DNA from: Neocallimastix lanati (nom. inval.)
Taxonomy: Eukaryota; Neocallimastigomycota; Neocallimastigomycetes; Neocallimastigales; Neocallimastigaceae
Length of the DNA stretch: 64,000 bases
Assembly: GCA_016946835.1 (NCBI GenBank)
Contig: JACVTC010000048.1
Coordinates: forward strand, 868,501 to 932,500
Direction: 5' to 3'
Shown here: piece by piece, positions 12,921 to 28,890 of the stretch
Layout of the letters: each line of letters starts with the position of its first letter
Position numbering within the stretch: the stretch's first letter is position 1
Made by a program: the position numbers and the translations under genes
The notes under the pieces: generated by a model
What the model saw: the letters and a program-made list of their open reading frames with translations, nothing else
Told to the model about the DNA's origin: nothing
The model's database searches: none

Positions 12921-14399
12921 ATGAAGGCTTCTATTGCTTTAACTGCTGCTGCTGCTCTCGTTGCTAAGGCTTCTGCTGCTTGCTTCGCTGAAAGATTAGG
13001 TTATCCATGTTGTTCTGGTAATGAAGTGGTTTATACCGATAACGATGGAAAGTGGGGTGTAGAAAACGGTAATTGGTGTGGTATTGCTGATGCTCCATCT
13101 CAGGCTGCTTGTTGGTCCCTTTCTCAAGGTTATCCATGCTGTTCTTCTTCAAATGCTGAAGTGTGGTACACTGATGCCTCAGGTAAATGGGGTGTTGAAA
13201 ATGGAAACTGGTGTGGTATTTCAACTGGTTCTACTGGTGGTAGTACTGGTGGTAGTACTAGTGGTGGTAACGTTACTCCATCTGGTGAACAATACACTAT
13301 TTCAGGAAATCCATTCAAGGGTGTTGAATTCTATATTAATCCATACTATGTTGAAGAAGTTGATGGAGCTATTGCTCAAATGTCAGATTCTTCTCTTATT
13401 GCTAAGGCTGAAAAGATGAAGACCTATTCTAATGCGATCTGGTTAGATACCATTAAGAATATGCAAAGTTGGTTAGAATCTAACTTACAAGGAGCTCAAA
13501 CTCAACACCAATCTAGTGGTAAAGATATCTTAACAGTTTTCGTTGTTTACGATTTACCAGGTCGTGATTGTCATGCTCTTGCTTCTAATGGTGAACTTCT
13601 TGCCAATGATGGTGATTTAGCTCGTTACAAGTCTGAATATATTGATGTTATCGAAGGACATTTAAAGAATTATAAATCTCAACCAGTTGTTCTTATTGTT
13701 GAACCAGATTCACTTGCTAACTTAGTTACTAACCTTGAATCTACACCAGCTTGTGCTGATTCTGAAAAGTATTATCTTGAAGGACATGCTTACTTAATTA
13801 AGAAGCTCGGTGTTCTTCCACATGTTGCTATGTATCTTGATATTGGACATGCTTTCTGGTTAGGTTGGGATGATAATCGTGAAAAGGCTGGTAAAGTTTA
13901 TGCTAAGGTTATCAGTTCTGGTTCACCAGGTAAGGTTCGTGGTTTCACTGATAATGTTTCTAACTACACTCCATGGGAAGATCCAACACTTTCTCGTGGA
14001 CCAGACACTGAATGGAATCCATGTCCAGATGAAAAGAGATACTTAGAAGCCATATCTAAGGACTTCAAGTCAGCAGGTATTGAATCTGTTTACTTTGTTT
14101 CTGATAGTTCTCGTAATGGTAAGAAGGTTGATCGTAAGCATCCAGGAGAATGGTGTAATCAAACAGGAGTTGGTGTTGGTGCCAGACCACAAGCTAGTCC
14201 AGTTTCTGGTATGGACTATCTTGATGCTTTCTACTGGATTAAACCACTTGGTGAATCTGATGGTACTTCTGATGAAAGTGCAGCACGTTTCGATGGTTAC
14301 TGTGGTCATGAAACAGCTATGAAGCCAGCTCCAGAAGCTGGTCAATGGTTCCAAAAGCACTTTGAACAAGGTATTAAGAATGCTAACCCACCACTTTAA
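12921..14399 (+). CDS. cel6A: Dockerin-bearing GH6 cellulase, right copy
   Basis: Near-identical twin of the gene at 4997-6475, in the opposite orientation and equally intact: signal peptide, two dockerins, Gly/Ser/Thr linker and GH6 catalytic domain with Asp216 and Asp263. The only residue difference I found is Ser60 here against Ala60, in the short spacer between the dockerins. Several silent differences are visible (codons 27, 36, 133 and 413). The start is fixed by MKAS...; the upstream ATG seen in the left copy is not open here, because the intervening flank has indels. Presumably secreted into the cellulosome. Two near-identical genes could raise dosage. Confidence 0.97.
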   Translation: MKASIALTAAAALVAKASAACFAERLGYPCCSGNEVVYTDNDGKWGVENGNWCGIADAPSQAACWSLSQGYPCCSSSNAEVWYTDASGKWGVENGNWCGISTGSTGGSTGGSTSGGNVTPSGEQYTISGNPFKGVEFYINPYYVEEVDGAIAQMSDSSLIAKAEKMKTYSNAIWLDTIKNMQSWLESNLQGAQTQHQSSGKDILTVFVVYDLPGRDCHALASNGELLANDGDLARYKSEYIDVIEGHLKNYKSQPVVLIVEPDSLANLVTNLESTPACADSEKYYLEGHAYLIKKLGVLPHVAMYLDIGHAFWLGWDDNREKAGKVYAKVISSGSPGKVRGFTDNVSNYTPWEDPTLSRGPDTEWNPCPDEKRYLEAISKDFKSAGIESVYFVSDSSRNGKKVDRKHPGEWCNQTGVGVGARPQASPVSGMDYLDAFYWIKPLGESDGTSDESAARFDGYCGHETAMKPAPEAGQWFQKHFEQGIKNANPPL

Positions 14400-14568
14400 A
14401 TAAAATTGAAAAGTTTAAAAGTTTAAAAAAATATAATATATATATAGCTAGCACTAAATTATTTATAATACTAAATACGAATAATCAAATAAATGATTAA
14501 TATAATGAAAAAATTAAATATTTAAAATATAGATAAAAATTAATTTATTAATTAAATATAGATAATAA

Positions 14569-14605
<37 letters not shown>

Positions 14606-15242
14606 GTTATAAAAATAAAAAAATAAAAATTAAATAAAAATTAAATAAAAATATAAAAAAAAAAAAAAAAAAAATTTAATTATAAATTATAAGTTATAAA
14701 ATTATATACTAAAATAATATATTGAATTATTATTTCTTCTATGTGCTATTTATAAAAAAAAAATGAGATATTATTACTAATAATATAAAAAGTTGTTTCA
14801 GTAAGAAGTAAACATAGTAATATTTCTTATTTGTACTTTACATGTTTAATAAAAATTATTATATTTATTGGTTTCATAGATATAAGTTAATAAACACTTA
14901 TTTAAAATTATCAGTAATTAGACAGATAAATTTACAAAATAAATATTTATTTGTATTTTATAATTATGTCTTTGTTAGAGGTATTTTTATAATAAGATCA
15001 AAAGTATTTTTTTACAAATTTAACATAACTACTTAGTTTTATACTTTTTAGAATGCTATAAATATAATTTATTAGTTATTACAATATTAAGAATAAATTA
15101 ATAATTATTTTAATAATTTGTTATTTTTTGAAACTTCCCCATAAATCTAACTTCAAAAAAAAACTTTATTAAAGAGAGAAAAAAAAAAAAAATGAAGATA
15201 GATTTTAATTCAATTTCTTTAGAATTTCGTTAATAGAGAATT
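14400..15242. other. 3' flank of right GH6
   Basis: Inverted copy of 3961-4996. It carries an (AAT)n tract at about 14571-14605 (shorter than in the left copy) and the matching 64-codon frame at 14842-15036. I see no convincing gene. Confidence 0.5.
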
Positions 15243-15556
15243 TTTAAACCTATCCATTAAGGTTTTGTTCAAATACTTAGAAAAGCCATTAGCCAGATTA
15301 TTTTTAGATCTTATATATTTTAGTTCAATGAGTTTTTTTTACTAACTAAATCTCTAATGTGATGATATCGAATATCGATATATTTTGATTTTGGATTTAT
15401 CGATTGATTTTCACCGTTATATATTGTTGCCTTATTATCTACAAATATTGTAATGCAATTGATATTTGTATTTAATTCATTCAAAAAATTTTTTATACCA
15501 TAAAGAATGCTTAGCACATTCGCTCAAGCTATAATATTAATTTCCTTCTGAGTATT
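15243..15556 (-). pseudogene. Ty1/copia RNase H relic (right copy)
   Basis: Minus-strand reading includes SILYGIKNFLNELN, then CITIFVDNKATIYNGENQS and SKYIDIRYHHIRDLV. VDNKAT matches the copia RNase H segment around a catalytic Asp ('CDNQSA'). That segment is deleted from the left copy, so this is the more complete one. A frameshift interrupts it after the RDLVSKK codons. It stands tail to tail with GH6. Confidence 0.82.
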
Positions 15557-16112
15557 TGTTGATTTATTGATGTTGTCGTTTTCCATTGTGTTGTGAAGTT
15601 CATTATTAATACTTTTTGGGTTATTATGTTGAACATTATTATTATTTGTTGATTCTTTTCTTATTATACTCTATTTACATATGTATTTTATTTTATATAT
15701 ATATATAAAGTAGTAGTAATAATTTATTTTTATTATATTTTTTTTATTTTTTTTATTATTATTATAATCTTTATTATTATTATTATTATCATTATTATTT
15801 ATATTATTATTATTTTCAATTGCCTCTCAAATTATTAATATAAAATTTAAAAAGGAAAAATAAATAGAAATTAAAAAAATAATAATTTTTTTTTATAAAA
15901 ATGAAAATAAAAGTAGGAAAATTTTGTTAATTTAATATAAATTTAATATTACATAATCCAATAAATTATATAGCAAGCAATAGATATATAAATAAAATAT
16001 GTTAAAAAGTGTTAAAAAAATTAATATTAAATAAAGTTTATTATGATTTATTATAAAATATTTTATGCATATTAATTTTTATGTCCTTCAGTGGTATATG
16101 ATAAAAATCTAT

Positions 16113-16180
16113 TATATATATACATAAACTAATTTATTATATATATCATACATAAACTTATGTATATATAATAGATTTTT
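16113..16180. repeat. Hairpin palindrome, inverted copy
   Basis: Counterpart of 3086-3161. The stem runs AAAAATCTATTATATATATA then CATAA at 16113-16137 and pairs with 16158-16180; one arm has an extra TA. Confidence 0.7.
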
Positions 16181-16257
16181 AAACTTTAGCAAAAAGTATG
16201 AACATACAAAATTTATAGTAGGCATACCAAATGCGGTTGAAAGTTGTGGTAAACTCC

Positions 16258-16881
16258 TTTTCATTTTTTCTTTCTTCTAACTTTTGTTTTAGAAATTCTC
16301 TCTGGTTTAACATACTATATAAATTATTTATATTACTTATATCATTACTATTCATAAAAATTAAAATAGATTCAAAGTAATAAGGAAAAATACATCCTTC
16401 TCTATTTAACATATATATTTTTTGCTTTTGAAGAAATGATTTTTTTTTCCTTTTCATTAATTGTTTATAACTAATAAGGGTAAATGGTTCACTTAATGCT
16501 ACCTCTTGATTTTCATTATTAATTACGATTAAGAAATAAAACCAAAATTCATTTTCTATAACAATAGTATTTGTTTGGAGTTCAATCTCAACATTTGAAT
16601 CTATTCCATCTTCTTTGTCCATTTCAATATATGAATCCATTTCATTTTTCTTTCCAAATTCTCCAACTAATTTCATACTTAACATATTTGTTGATATATT
16701 CATTATTTTCGTTTTCCATTTTTTCTTCAAATTTTAAATTTTTGAAGGCCTGCTTTAATTTCTTTATCGTGGTTGTATTCTTGTTTCCTATATGTAATCC
16801 CAATAGGTAGATTTTCCCATTCATATTTTCAATACCAACAAATTTCATATTTAAATGGACTGGTTTTCCAATCGTCATCTC

Positions 16882-16915
<34 letters not shown>

Positions 16916-17115
16916 CATTCTTCATTTTAGTTTCATTCTCCATTTTAATAGCTACTTTAGACTATCCAAATTTCATTTTTCTAATTTCATTTATTTTCTC
17001 TTTCACAATATTTACAGCCCCGATTTCTTTATCAAAATCTACGTTAATATCATCATCTTTCTAAACTAAATTTTTTATATAACTATCTGAACTTATTTTA
17101 TTTTCATAATTTAAA
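16258..17115 (-). pseudogene. Asn-rich gene relic Y3, internally deleted
   Basis: This copy has both ends of the Y gene but lacks the Asn-rich middle: the FPYYFES codons join directly to LIFMNSNDISNINNLY. Open pieces are 16179-16730 and 16642-16878, which overlap in different frames. The larger holds EIELQTNTIVIENEFWFYF and EPFTLISYKQL; the smaller holds HLNMKFVGIENMNGK and LGLHIGNKNTTTIKKLK. A (GAAA)n microsatellite at 16881-16915 sits inside the former coding region. It is the least stop-riddled N-terminal half of the three copies, hence the best template for the family's ancestral sequence. Confidence 0.55.
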
Positions 17116-18051
17116 AATAATTAATTTTATTATTTATAAAATTTTATATTTTATTGTTAAAATTTGTTAATTATAGTTATGATAATACTATACTATAATA
17201 TTTTTTAATATAAAGGATATATAATTATTAATTTTAAACATAAAATCTATAATAAATATTTTTTAAAATTAATAATTAATATTGAAATTGTTATATATTT
17301 TTATTTATTTATTTTATTATTTTGGTTAAAACTTATTTATTTAATATTATTATTATTATTATTATTATTGTTATTATTATATAAATTATTTTATTATATA
17401 ATAATTTACAATGAAATTTAATTTAGTACTTCTATATATATAATAGATTTTTATTATATAACACTGAACAATGAAGGACATAAAATTTAATATGAATATA
17501 ATTATTTTATAAACTTTATATTTCTATTGCTATATAATTTATTAGATTAATATTAAATATATATTGTATTAACAAAATTTTCCTACTATTATTTTCCTTA
17601 ATCTAAAAAAATTTTTTTTTTTTAAATTTTATATTAATAATTTGAGAGGATGTTTCAAATTATAATATATATAATAATATAACTAATTATAATAATAATT
17701 AAAAAAAATAAAATAAAAATAAATTATTACTATTAATTTATATATATATATATATATATATACCATAAAGATATAAAAGTAAAAAAAAAAATAGAATGTA
17801 TAAATAGAATACCATAATAAAAAATTAGAATTAATGTATTAATATAATAACAAGAAAAAAAAAAAAAAGGAAAAAAAAATTTTTTTTATTTATATTTTCT
17901 TTTTTTTTTTTTTTATTTATATATAGATATAGAATATATATATTTATATTATTTCTTTTATACTTATAATTATTATTCTTATTCTTATACTTATTCCTAT
18001 ACTTATTATTCTTATTCTTTTTCTTTTTCTTTTTCTTTTTCTTTTTCTTTT

Positions 18052-18095
<44 letters not shown>

Positions 18096-18224
18096 TTTCA
18101 TTTGATTGAAAATAAAAGAATTCTAATAGATAATAAAATGTACATTTATACTTAAATATATATATTATAATATAAAAAAAAAAATCTTTGTGAATTTTTT
18201 ATTTTTACGTATTAATTCATTTTT

Positions 18225-18272
<48 letters not shown>

Positions 18273-18447
18273 TTTTCATTTTATTTTTATTTTTATTTTT
18301 ATTTTATTTTATTTTTTTTTCTTTTATTCTTTTATTTTTTTTTTTTTTTTTTTTTTATTTTATATATATATATATTTTTTATTCCCTCTTAATCTTAATA
18401 TCTTCCCTTTTCACTTTCCACTATGTCTTTATACTTTTTTTTTTCAT
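17116..18447. repeat. Short Q3 copy without GH6, and 3' flank of the large gene
   Basis: 17430-17660 repeats the outer end of module Q (a half hairpin, ..CACTGAA..GAAGGACAT, and TTGCTATATAATTTATT). 18090-18378 repeats the inner end (ATTGAAAATAAA.GAATTCTAAT, then TTCCCTCTTAATC). The GH6 gene and copia relic are missing between them; in their place are AT repeats, a (TTTTTC)n tract at 18013-18060 and long T runs. This is the best candidate for the ancestral or empty version of the module, next to the intact gene whose tail was copied. Confidence 0.55.
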
Positions 18448-19068
18448 TTAATTCTTAAATGGATTATAATTTGGTAATGCAGACTTAAAGGTACTGGTGG
18501 TGGTAGCATCTGTAGCTTGAGTTTGATTTGTCTTAATGGTTTGGAAACTTTCAGCAGACATAAAACTACTGGTATCATCACCGAAATTTTGTGCAACAAC
18601 ATTAGCATTACTACTATGGGTACCTGCTGAGTTGACTACTTCAAATTCTTTTGCGGCTGGTACTGGAATCGTCGTATTTTTTACAGTATGAAAACTTTCC
18701 GCTGCTGACATAAAACTACTAGCATCATCCCCTGGTATTGAAACTAATGGATTACTGGTAGTCACTTGAAATTCTTTCTTTGGTGGCGCAGGAATATTGG
18801 TAGACTTTACCGTATGGAAACTTCCGGTAGCTGAAACAAAACTACTAATATCACTATCATTTTGTAATGCAAATTGAGAATTACCCATCGTATTATTATT
18901 GTTATTATTATTATCATTTGTTTTAATAGTATGGAAACTTCCGGTAGCTGATTTAAAACTAATAGCATCACCAAAGTTTTGTTGAGCTAATGAAGAATTA
19001 TTTTCCCAAGAATTATTATTAAAATTATTTTTATTATTATTATTATAATTATTATTACAATTATTAAA

Positions 19069-19115
<47 letters not shown>

Positions 19116-22100
19116 AATTACCATTATTATTAGTAGTTGTTGCTGTTGTATTTCTTGATAATACTGATGAGTGAGGGAGAGAGGTGGAGGTTGTATTCAT
19201 AATAACAGGATCATGATCATTATTTGTTTTAATGGTATGAAAACTTTCAGTAGCTGATAAGAAACTATCATTTTCATTAAAGTTTAATTGAGCAAGTGGT
19301 GAACCATAAGAGGAAGTACTAATACTAGAAGTTATTGAATCTCTTAAAAATGGATTAGTTATCTGACTAGATACCGAAGCAGCATTACTTATAAAACTTT
19401 TATCTTCAAAAGCAGATTGGAAAGAAATATTACTTTTAATACTATCATGATGATTCATTATAGGACTACTCATAGCTGGTGATGATATACCATTGCCATT
19501 ACCATGACCATTTGTAACATTTCCTCCTCCTGGAACTACACCAGAAGGTAAGGATTGACTAGTATATTGAGCTGATTTAATACTATAGAAAGTATTTGGA
19601 CTACTGAGATTAGTAAATTGATCACTATCACGTTTTCTACCAAATACATTTCTTGAGGAGGAAGTTGAGGTGGCGGAAGGTAGACAGGAATGGAAAGAAA
19701 AGTTTGATGCATTATCATTACTACTTTGATCGGTATAGGATGAGATGGAAGTATTGGCAACAATATCACTAAGTTCATCATGATTAGAAGAAGTATAGGC
19801 AGAAAGTTGATCGGTAAGGATATTATTAAATCTTTTACTTGCATTCTCCTTATCCCCTGTAAAGACATCAGAAGAAGCAGAATAGAAAGATGTGGAACCT
19901 GTTTTAGTGCTAGATTTTGAACCACTACGATTTGGAAAGGCAAATATATTATTATTATTATTTCTCTTCATAGAAGCAGGAAGAGGTGGTATGACAATAG
20001 GTTCCTGATCTAAATGAAGATCTTCAAAACGATGGGAAACTGAAGAGGCATTAGATATGGAAAGAAAAGAGGTTTGATCACTACTTTCATTAGAATTTTT
20101 ATTATTTTGATTATGAAGATTATTTTGGAATTGACGATATTGATGTTTAATATCTTGTAAACGTTCGGAATAATTAGAATTGTTTGACCTTGAAGTACGG
20201 AAAGAAAAATCTGATGATTTATCTGATGTTAAAATTTTCTTTGGATTAAATTCTGGTGGAGGTGGTATATCAATACCAATACCATTACCAGGACCATTAC
20301 CAATACCAATACCATCTTCATTAAAGGATAAATCATTCAAATGTGGACGTTCCTTAAACGTATCGGAATCAATTTTAAGAGGATCAACACTCATCAAGGA
20401 AGATTTACTCTGCTTATTAAGAAGAGGATTCTTATAAACACTTTTAATATTATTATCTGGGAAATCTGGAATGACATAATTTTCTTTATCCTCTTCTTCC
20501 TTCCGATTACCCTTATGACCCTTATACCTATCTTTATTTCCAATGATGGCACTACTACTACCAGCAATGGCTGAGGCACCTACAATACCAACAACAGTAC
20601 CCGAAACAGTTGGTGGAAGTTTATCATTAATATTACTACTACTCTCCGTTTCTTCACCAGAACTACTTTTATTGAATTTATCTTTAACGGTACTTATGGT
20701 ACTACTACTTTGTAAGGATTGAAGAGATTGACGTTTATCATTCTCTTCAGGTTGGTTATCATCATGAACAGACTCTACAGGAGTCTTTAAATTTTCACCA
20801 TTGACTGTCTTTTGATAACCATTAAGATTAAGATCAGGATTATCGTCTTCGATATTCGTTGATTCTTTTGATTTTGAATTTATATTTGAAGTTGAAGTTG
20901 AAGAAGCTTTAACAGTTTTACCGGAAAAGATGGTATTAGGAGAATCACTGTGATAACTTTGCTTTGGAGTATTACCGGAAGACTTTTCAGAAGTATTTTC
21001 ATTTTTATTATGACCCATTTTCAATTTATAAAGGAATGGATTTGTAAGTGAGGCTAAATAAGATAATGATTTTCTACTACTCTTTTCCGACTTTTCTGAT
21101 TTACTATCCGTTTCCTTTATCTCCTTTTCTGTACCAGTTTTTCGTAAAGAGGCATCCTCATAGAGACGATCACTATCCCCTCCTGTGGTTGTTAGCATTT
21201 CATTGACAATGACTACTTGTTGAGGATGAGGGGTTGGAAGATTTTGAGTTTTAACCAGACCTGCTTTAACTTCAGGTCCATTACTTTTATTTTGATTTTT
21301 ATCATTGATTGTGGAAGAAGAAGTCTTACCATTCCTACTATAAGCAATATCTGAGGGAGGAATAATTTCAATTTCATTCATACTTTCCTCTAAATTCTTA
21401 TGAGCTGGAGATAATTTATCTGTAGCAACAAAAGTAGCTTCAACGGTATTGGATGGAGATAATAATAATTGATGACTTGAACTATTAATTAAGGTAGTAT
21501 TATTTATTTCCTTCAAATAGCCATAGTCACTAGTATTTCCAATTTGTATATCATAATTTTTATTATTATCACTATAATTATTATTATCACCATTAGTAGT
21601 ATTATTAGTATTATTAGTTTTATTAGTATTAGCATTATTATAGAGTTCATAATCATCTTGATATTCTGAATAATCCATTACATCATGATATTCACTACTA
21701 TCATTGGTATCACTATTACTAGTATATTGACCAGATCCCTTTTTAGAAAGTTGATAAATCTCTTCTTCAATAGGCGATATGGATTGAATATAACCCCCCA
21801 TCGGTTCATGACTAGGATAATTTCTTAAATAATTTTGACGATGTTCATCATTATTATCTTCAACATCATTAAGATGAGGATTATTTAACTCTTCCTGGGA
21901 ATTTAAGAGAGCTTCATTACTGGAATGAACAATATCATTAGCATCATTGGGTTCTCCATTCTTCTTTTTATTAATGAGACTACGTTGAGAAATATGAGAA
22001 TTTATGGTATGTTTACTACCAAAACTTTGTTTACTATTAAGGGTATTATGACTATATCTATTATTTCTTACGCCAACATTCAAATGAAGATCATTTTCAT

Positions 22101-23700
22101 AATCCTCATCTTCCTCTGTATAATTTTCCTTATAGGAATCAGAGGCTTTTCTTGTAGGTGCAGTAGTAGTATTAGAAGCAATAGATTCACCCTTACCATT
22201 CTTTTTCCTTTTGGTAATGAATAGAAGCGATACTAATAGAGCTAATAAAATAAGTACACCTAAACCAATCACTACTGGTTTTAATAAGGAATCACCGCCA
22301 AAGAGACCCTCTCCCTTAACATCCTGAAAAATATTACCATTAAAAATATCTGGAGAAAGGGTATCATTACAAAAGACATTACCATTGGCATACAGACGAT
22401 GATTAAAGATCACCGGTGCAGAAACAAAGGATCCTGCAACAGCAGGAATGGTCTTCACTTTTTTAATGTTAAAATGGCTATCATAACTATAGAAATTGAC
22501 ACCATCTTTTGTCGTCGATACAAAACTTTTATCGGCTAAAAGAACAAGTGAACCCTTGGTACATGGAATAGAATTGTCTTCATAAAGTTTTCTATCATCG
22601 GTATCAATGATTGCTAGATGACCATTTTCACCTTGAACGTTCTCCCTCATACAAGTGAAAAGGTGTTTCTCCCTACCCGAATAGGCAATAAACTCCATAT
22701 TCATACTGGTATAATTAGCAGGTAAATCCTTGGATTGAATTTGCCATTCGACCGATGACTTCAGCGCTTCCTTTTTACGCTTATAATAACCAATACCATC
22801 ATCGGTGGCATAATAAAAGTCAGGTTTTGACCAATCAAATCTTTGTATTTTTACATTAGAACCTAAATAATTCAATACGGAAGGTTCTTCCACGGTAGCA
22901 TTCAATGGACCTGAAAATACATTATAATCCGTAGCAAAATCAAAATCAATATCATTATCAACATCGCTCTTACCGTCCTCTGATTCTGATTTTGCTTTTA
23001 ATGATGGTAAAAATTGATAGACATCTTTATTCATTACAGGATGACAATTCTCTTTAACTTGGGCGTTATTCACTTGAATATTTAAAAGACATGGATAACC
23101 TGTGGGTAAACTACTATCCTTTGTTGGCTGTATCAATGCATAAAACCCAGATCCCTGAGCAGATAATCTTGGCTCATACGGTATACTATTTGTATCTATA
23201 GCAATATAACTATCTTTTATCTCTCTTTTAATATTATTTAGTTGGATAGGTTTTATTTCTAAACCAGAAACATTATTTTCTGATGTATGTAGGGCATAAT
23301 AGAAACGATACAACTGATGATTATCATTAATAATCACTGCTACTATATTTCTATCTCTACCCAATAAATGAAGAAGATTTCGTTGAGTCAAATCTAATTT
23401 TTTAAACTCATGGTCAATATCCTGCTGAACTAATATTTTTCCATCAACACTGACCACTATAATTTTTAAATAGGAAGTATTTTTATAATCTACTTTTAAC
23501 AAATAATAAGTATTACCTTTAATATCAACAACAACATTAGATATATCTTCCCATTGAATTGAATTTTTTGAAATTGGAATTTTTGGATTTGATAATACTG
23601 ATTGGAATCTATTTATAACATTATAAGTCGTTGAATAGTCAGTGGTTGGAATATTATCATTAGTTTCAGTATTATCTATTGAATAATAGCCTACATTCAT
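18448..23700 (-). CDS. Large single-pass membrane protein with Asn/Ser-rich tail and SFxSA/SFHTIK repeats
   Basis: Intact 1750-codon frame without introns; I do not recognise the family. Residues 1-470 look like a beta-rich globular domain (many short hydrophobic strands, possibly propeller-like) with few cysteines. One strong membrane segment lies at about 472-495 (VVIGLGVLILLALLVSLLFI), followed by the stop-transfer run KRKKNGKG, suggesting the tail is cytoplasmic. No signal peptide is visible at the N-terminus. The tail (about 500-1750) is Ser/Asn/Thr-rich with a poly-Asn tract near residue 1530. Five copies of a D-x-x-S-F-x-S-A-x-x-S-F-H-T-I/V-K motif lie at about residues 1470-1493, 1573-1592, 1613-1635, 1660-1677 and 1707-1723, spaced by short P/K-rich linkers. 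It could be a cell-surface sensor; that is inference. Its 3' end has been copied three times at 66-11834. Confidence 0.85.
19060..19125 (-). repeat. Poly-asparagine codon tract
   Basis: A run of AAT/AAC codons in the cytoplasmic tail of the large membrane protein, in frame and pure ATT on the plus strand. It is likely to vary in length. Confidence 0.85.
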
Positions 23701-26440
23701 TTTTATAATTTTACTATATTTTATAATTTATAATTTATATTATATATATTGGTTTCTTTTTTTTTTTTTTTTTTTTTATTTATTTAGATATTAACAATTA
23801 TACTTTTATATTTTATTGTATTATATTGTATTATATTGTTTGGTATTGTATTATATTATAATGTTTGGTATTTTATTTTATTTTACTTTATTATTTTTTT
23901 TATAATAAAAAAAAAAAAAAAAAAGAAGACTTAAATACGAAATTTAAAATAAAAAAATATATATATGTATATGTTGTAAGCTTTATATCTACACAGAAAT
24001 AAAATATATTTTATTATACTATCTTAAATCTATGGTATACTAAATATTGAAATTGGTTTAAATAACGTGTTTAATTCAAAGTGACATAAAATTGATATAT
24101 ATTTGAGTTTAACTTTAAAAAATTAAAAAAAAATAATAATAATTTTGATTTTAACTTTAAAAAAAAAGTTAAAAAATGATTTATTACACTTTATAATTGA
24201 AGTTTTTTTTTTCGTTTTTTAACTTTATTATTTTAACGTTTTTCCAAAGTTATTCATGTTTCCTTAATATAATAAATATATTAAACTAAATTTAATAGAT
24301 ATAATAAATAGTATTTGAATAGTTTTACAATTTAATATTAATATCAATTTATAAAGTTCCAGCCAAAATATATATATATATATATTTATTTAATAAAATA
24401 ATATATTTTTATGATAAATAATAATATAAAAATTTAAAATAATGGTTAGTTATATTAAAACTTTTTAAAAAAATATATATCTTAAAATAAAAGATTAAAA
24501 TTTTTCTATTAATGTAAAAAAAAATAATATTTAAAAATAACAGATTAAAATATTATTATTAATGTAAAAGAATAATGTTAAAAAAAGAAAGATTAAAATT
24601 TAATAATAAAAATAAAAATATTATTTAAACAATATAATTTAAATAAATTATAATATATTAAATTAATTTAAGAAAAAATAATTATAAAATATTTTCAAAA
24701 AAAATAAAAATGTTATTATCCTTTTTAATATAATAATATTTTTAATATAATAACATTTTTAATTTTTTTTTTTCATTGTTACATTTAAAAAAAAAAAAAA
24801 GTATGGAATATATTAGTTTTTTTTTTTTTTTTTAATAAATAATTTTTAAACTTTTTATTAAAAAAAATTTTTTTAACCACTTGCCAATAATATTTCAAAT
24901 TATTAGCACTAAAAAAAATATATTCTATTAAGTACCAAGTATAAAAAATTTTTTATTTATCAAACTATAATATATTATATATTTATAATAAATAGTTTTT
25001 ATTATATTTCTTTTTTTTTTTTACTATAAATTAATAAACAAATAAATAACTCTATAAATATATTAAAAAATAATATTTTAAAAAATAATAGACTTACCTA
25101 TAATATAAAACAATTTTATAAAATTGTTATGAATTAGTTGAATATATATTATAGAATATATAAATAATATTATATAATTTTAAATTTATTCTTATCAAGT
25201 AATTGCTTTTTTTTTATTTTTTTAATGTGTTATGTTTAATTACTTATTTTCTTTCTTTTTTTTTTTATCTTTTCTTATTCGTTGTTCTGGGTTATTATAT
25301 ATTTACAATAAGAATAAATAAAATAATTGAATGAAAGGAAACAAATTTCTATAATATTTTAATCTAAACGAAGGTTGAAATTTTAATCAAATAATGATTT
25401 CTAAGATTTAGTTTTCTCCAATTAATGTATATATAAGATGTTTATATTGCTTTATATATATATACTTTTTTTTTTTTTTTAAGATTATCGTTCTTATATA
25501 TACTTTATTTGACTTTTTTTTAAATTTTTAATGTTATTTTTGTTAATACTTTTACTAATATTATTATTTTTGGTTTTTGGTATAAATAATCTTATTATTA
25601 AATAATATTGACAAATTTCAGATTCAAAAATGATTTCGAAATTCAATTTAAAATTTTTTTTTATTCCCTTTTTTTAAAAAAATCAAATTTAATCTTATTT
25701 TACTCTATTTCGTTTCTGTTTTTGTTTTTTAACTTTATTTTTTGTTCTATATTATCAAAATGTTAATAAATAACTGCGTTAAATATATTTATGTGATTTA
25801 TGAATTATTCTATTAATGGTAATCTGTAATTAACATTATGATATTTATTAACAATTTTTCTCAAGTTTTCTTTATATTTTCAGTGTAACTGAAATATCTT
25901 TTTTTTTTTTTTTACTTTGAAAAACTTTTTATTATTACTTTGTTTTTATTTTTTTTTTTTATTATTATTGTTATTGTTATTGTTATTTTATTATATATTA
26001 ATATTATAAGGTTAGAGCTTCATTAGCTTTTTATTTTCATTAACCTTTATAATAATAAATCAATAAATATTTATTTATTTATCTATTTATTATAATATAA
26101 TAATATTGAATTATTTCCGTTTATTTCTTTTTTTTTAAAAAAAAAAATAAAATTATAAATATATATATTTGTTGTTTTATTATTTTAATTTAATTTAAAA
26201 ACTTTATAATAACAATATTTTTTTATTTTCTTCCTTTAATTTTCATTTCGCTAATAAAATTATAAAAAATAAAAATTAAAAATAAAAAAAAAAAAGGAAT
26301 AATAACAAAAAAAACAAAAAATTAAAAATTAAAAAAAAAAAAAAAGTTTTCGCCGAATATAATATATATTAATAATTTAATTCAAATAAATAAATATGAA
26401 CAAATAATACAACAACCATCATAATAATATCGAAAATAGA
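23701..26440. other. Intergenic A/T-rich DNA upstream of the large gene
   Basis: It begins with the promoter region of the minus-strand gene (T tract at about 23757-23777). The rest is A/T-rich with homopolymers and no reading frame of credible composition on either strand. I see no RNA gene. Confidence 0.5.
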
Positions 26441-26585
26441 AAAAATTATTATTTATTATTTATTATTTATTATTTATTAATAAATACTCTTTTTATTTTA
26501 TTATTATTTATTATTTATTAATAAATACTCTTCTTATTATTATTTATTATTTTATTTTATTATTTATTATTTATTATTATTTAAG
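26440..26585. repeat. TTATTTA heptamer array with two 40-bp-type minisatellite units
   Basis: Period-7 TATTATT repeats. Two units contain TTATTAATAAATACTCTT, the reverse complement of the minisatellite at 40076-40345. Confidence 0.75.
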
Positions 26586-28889
<2,304 letters not shown>

Positions 28890-28890
<1 letters not shown>

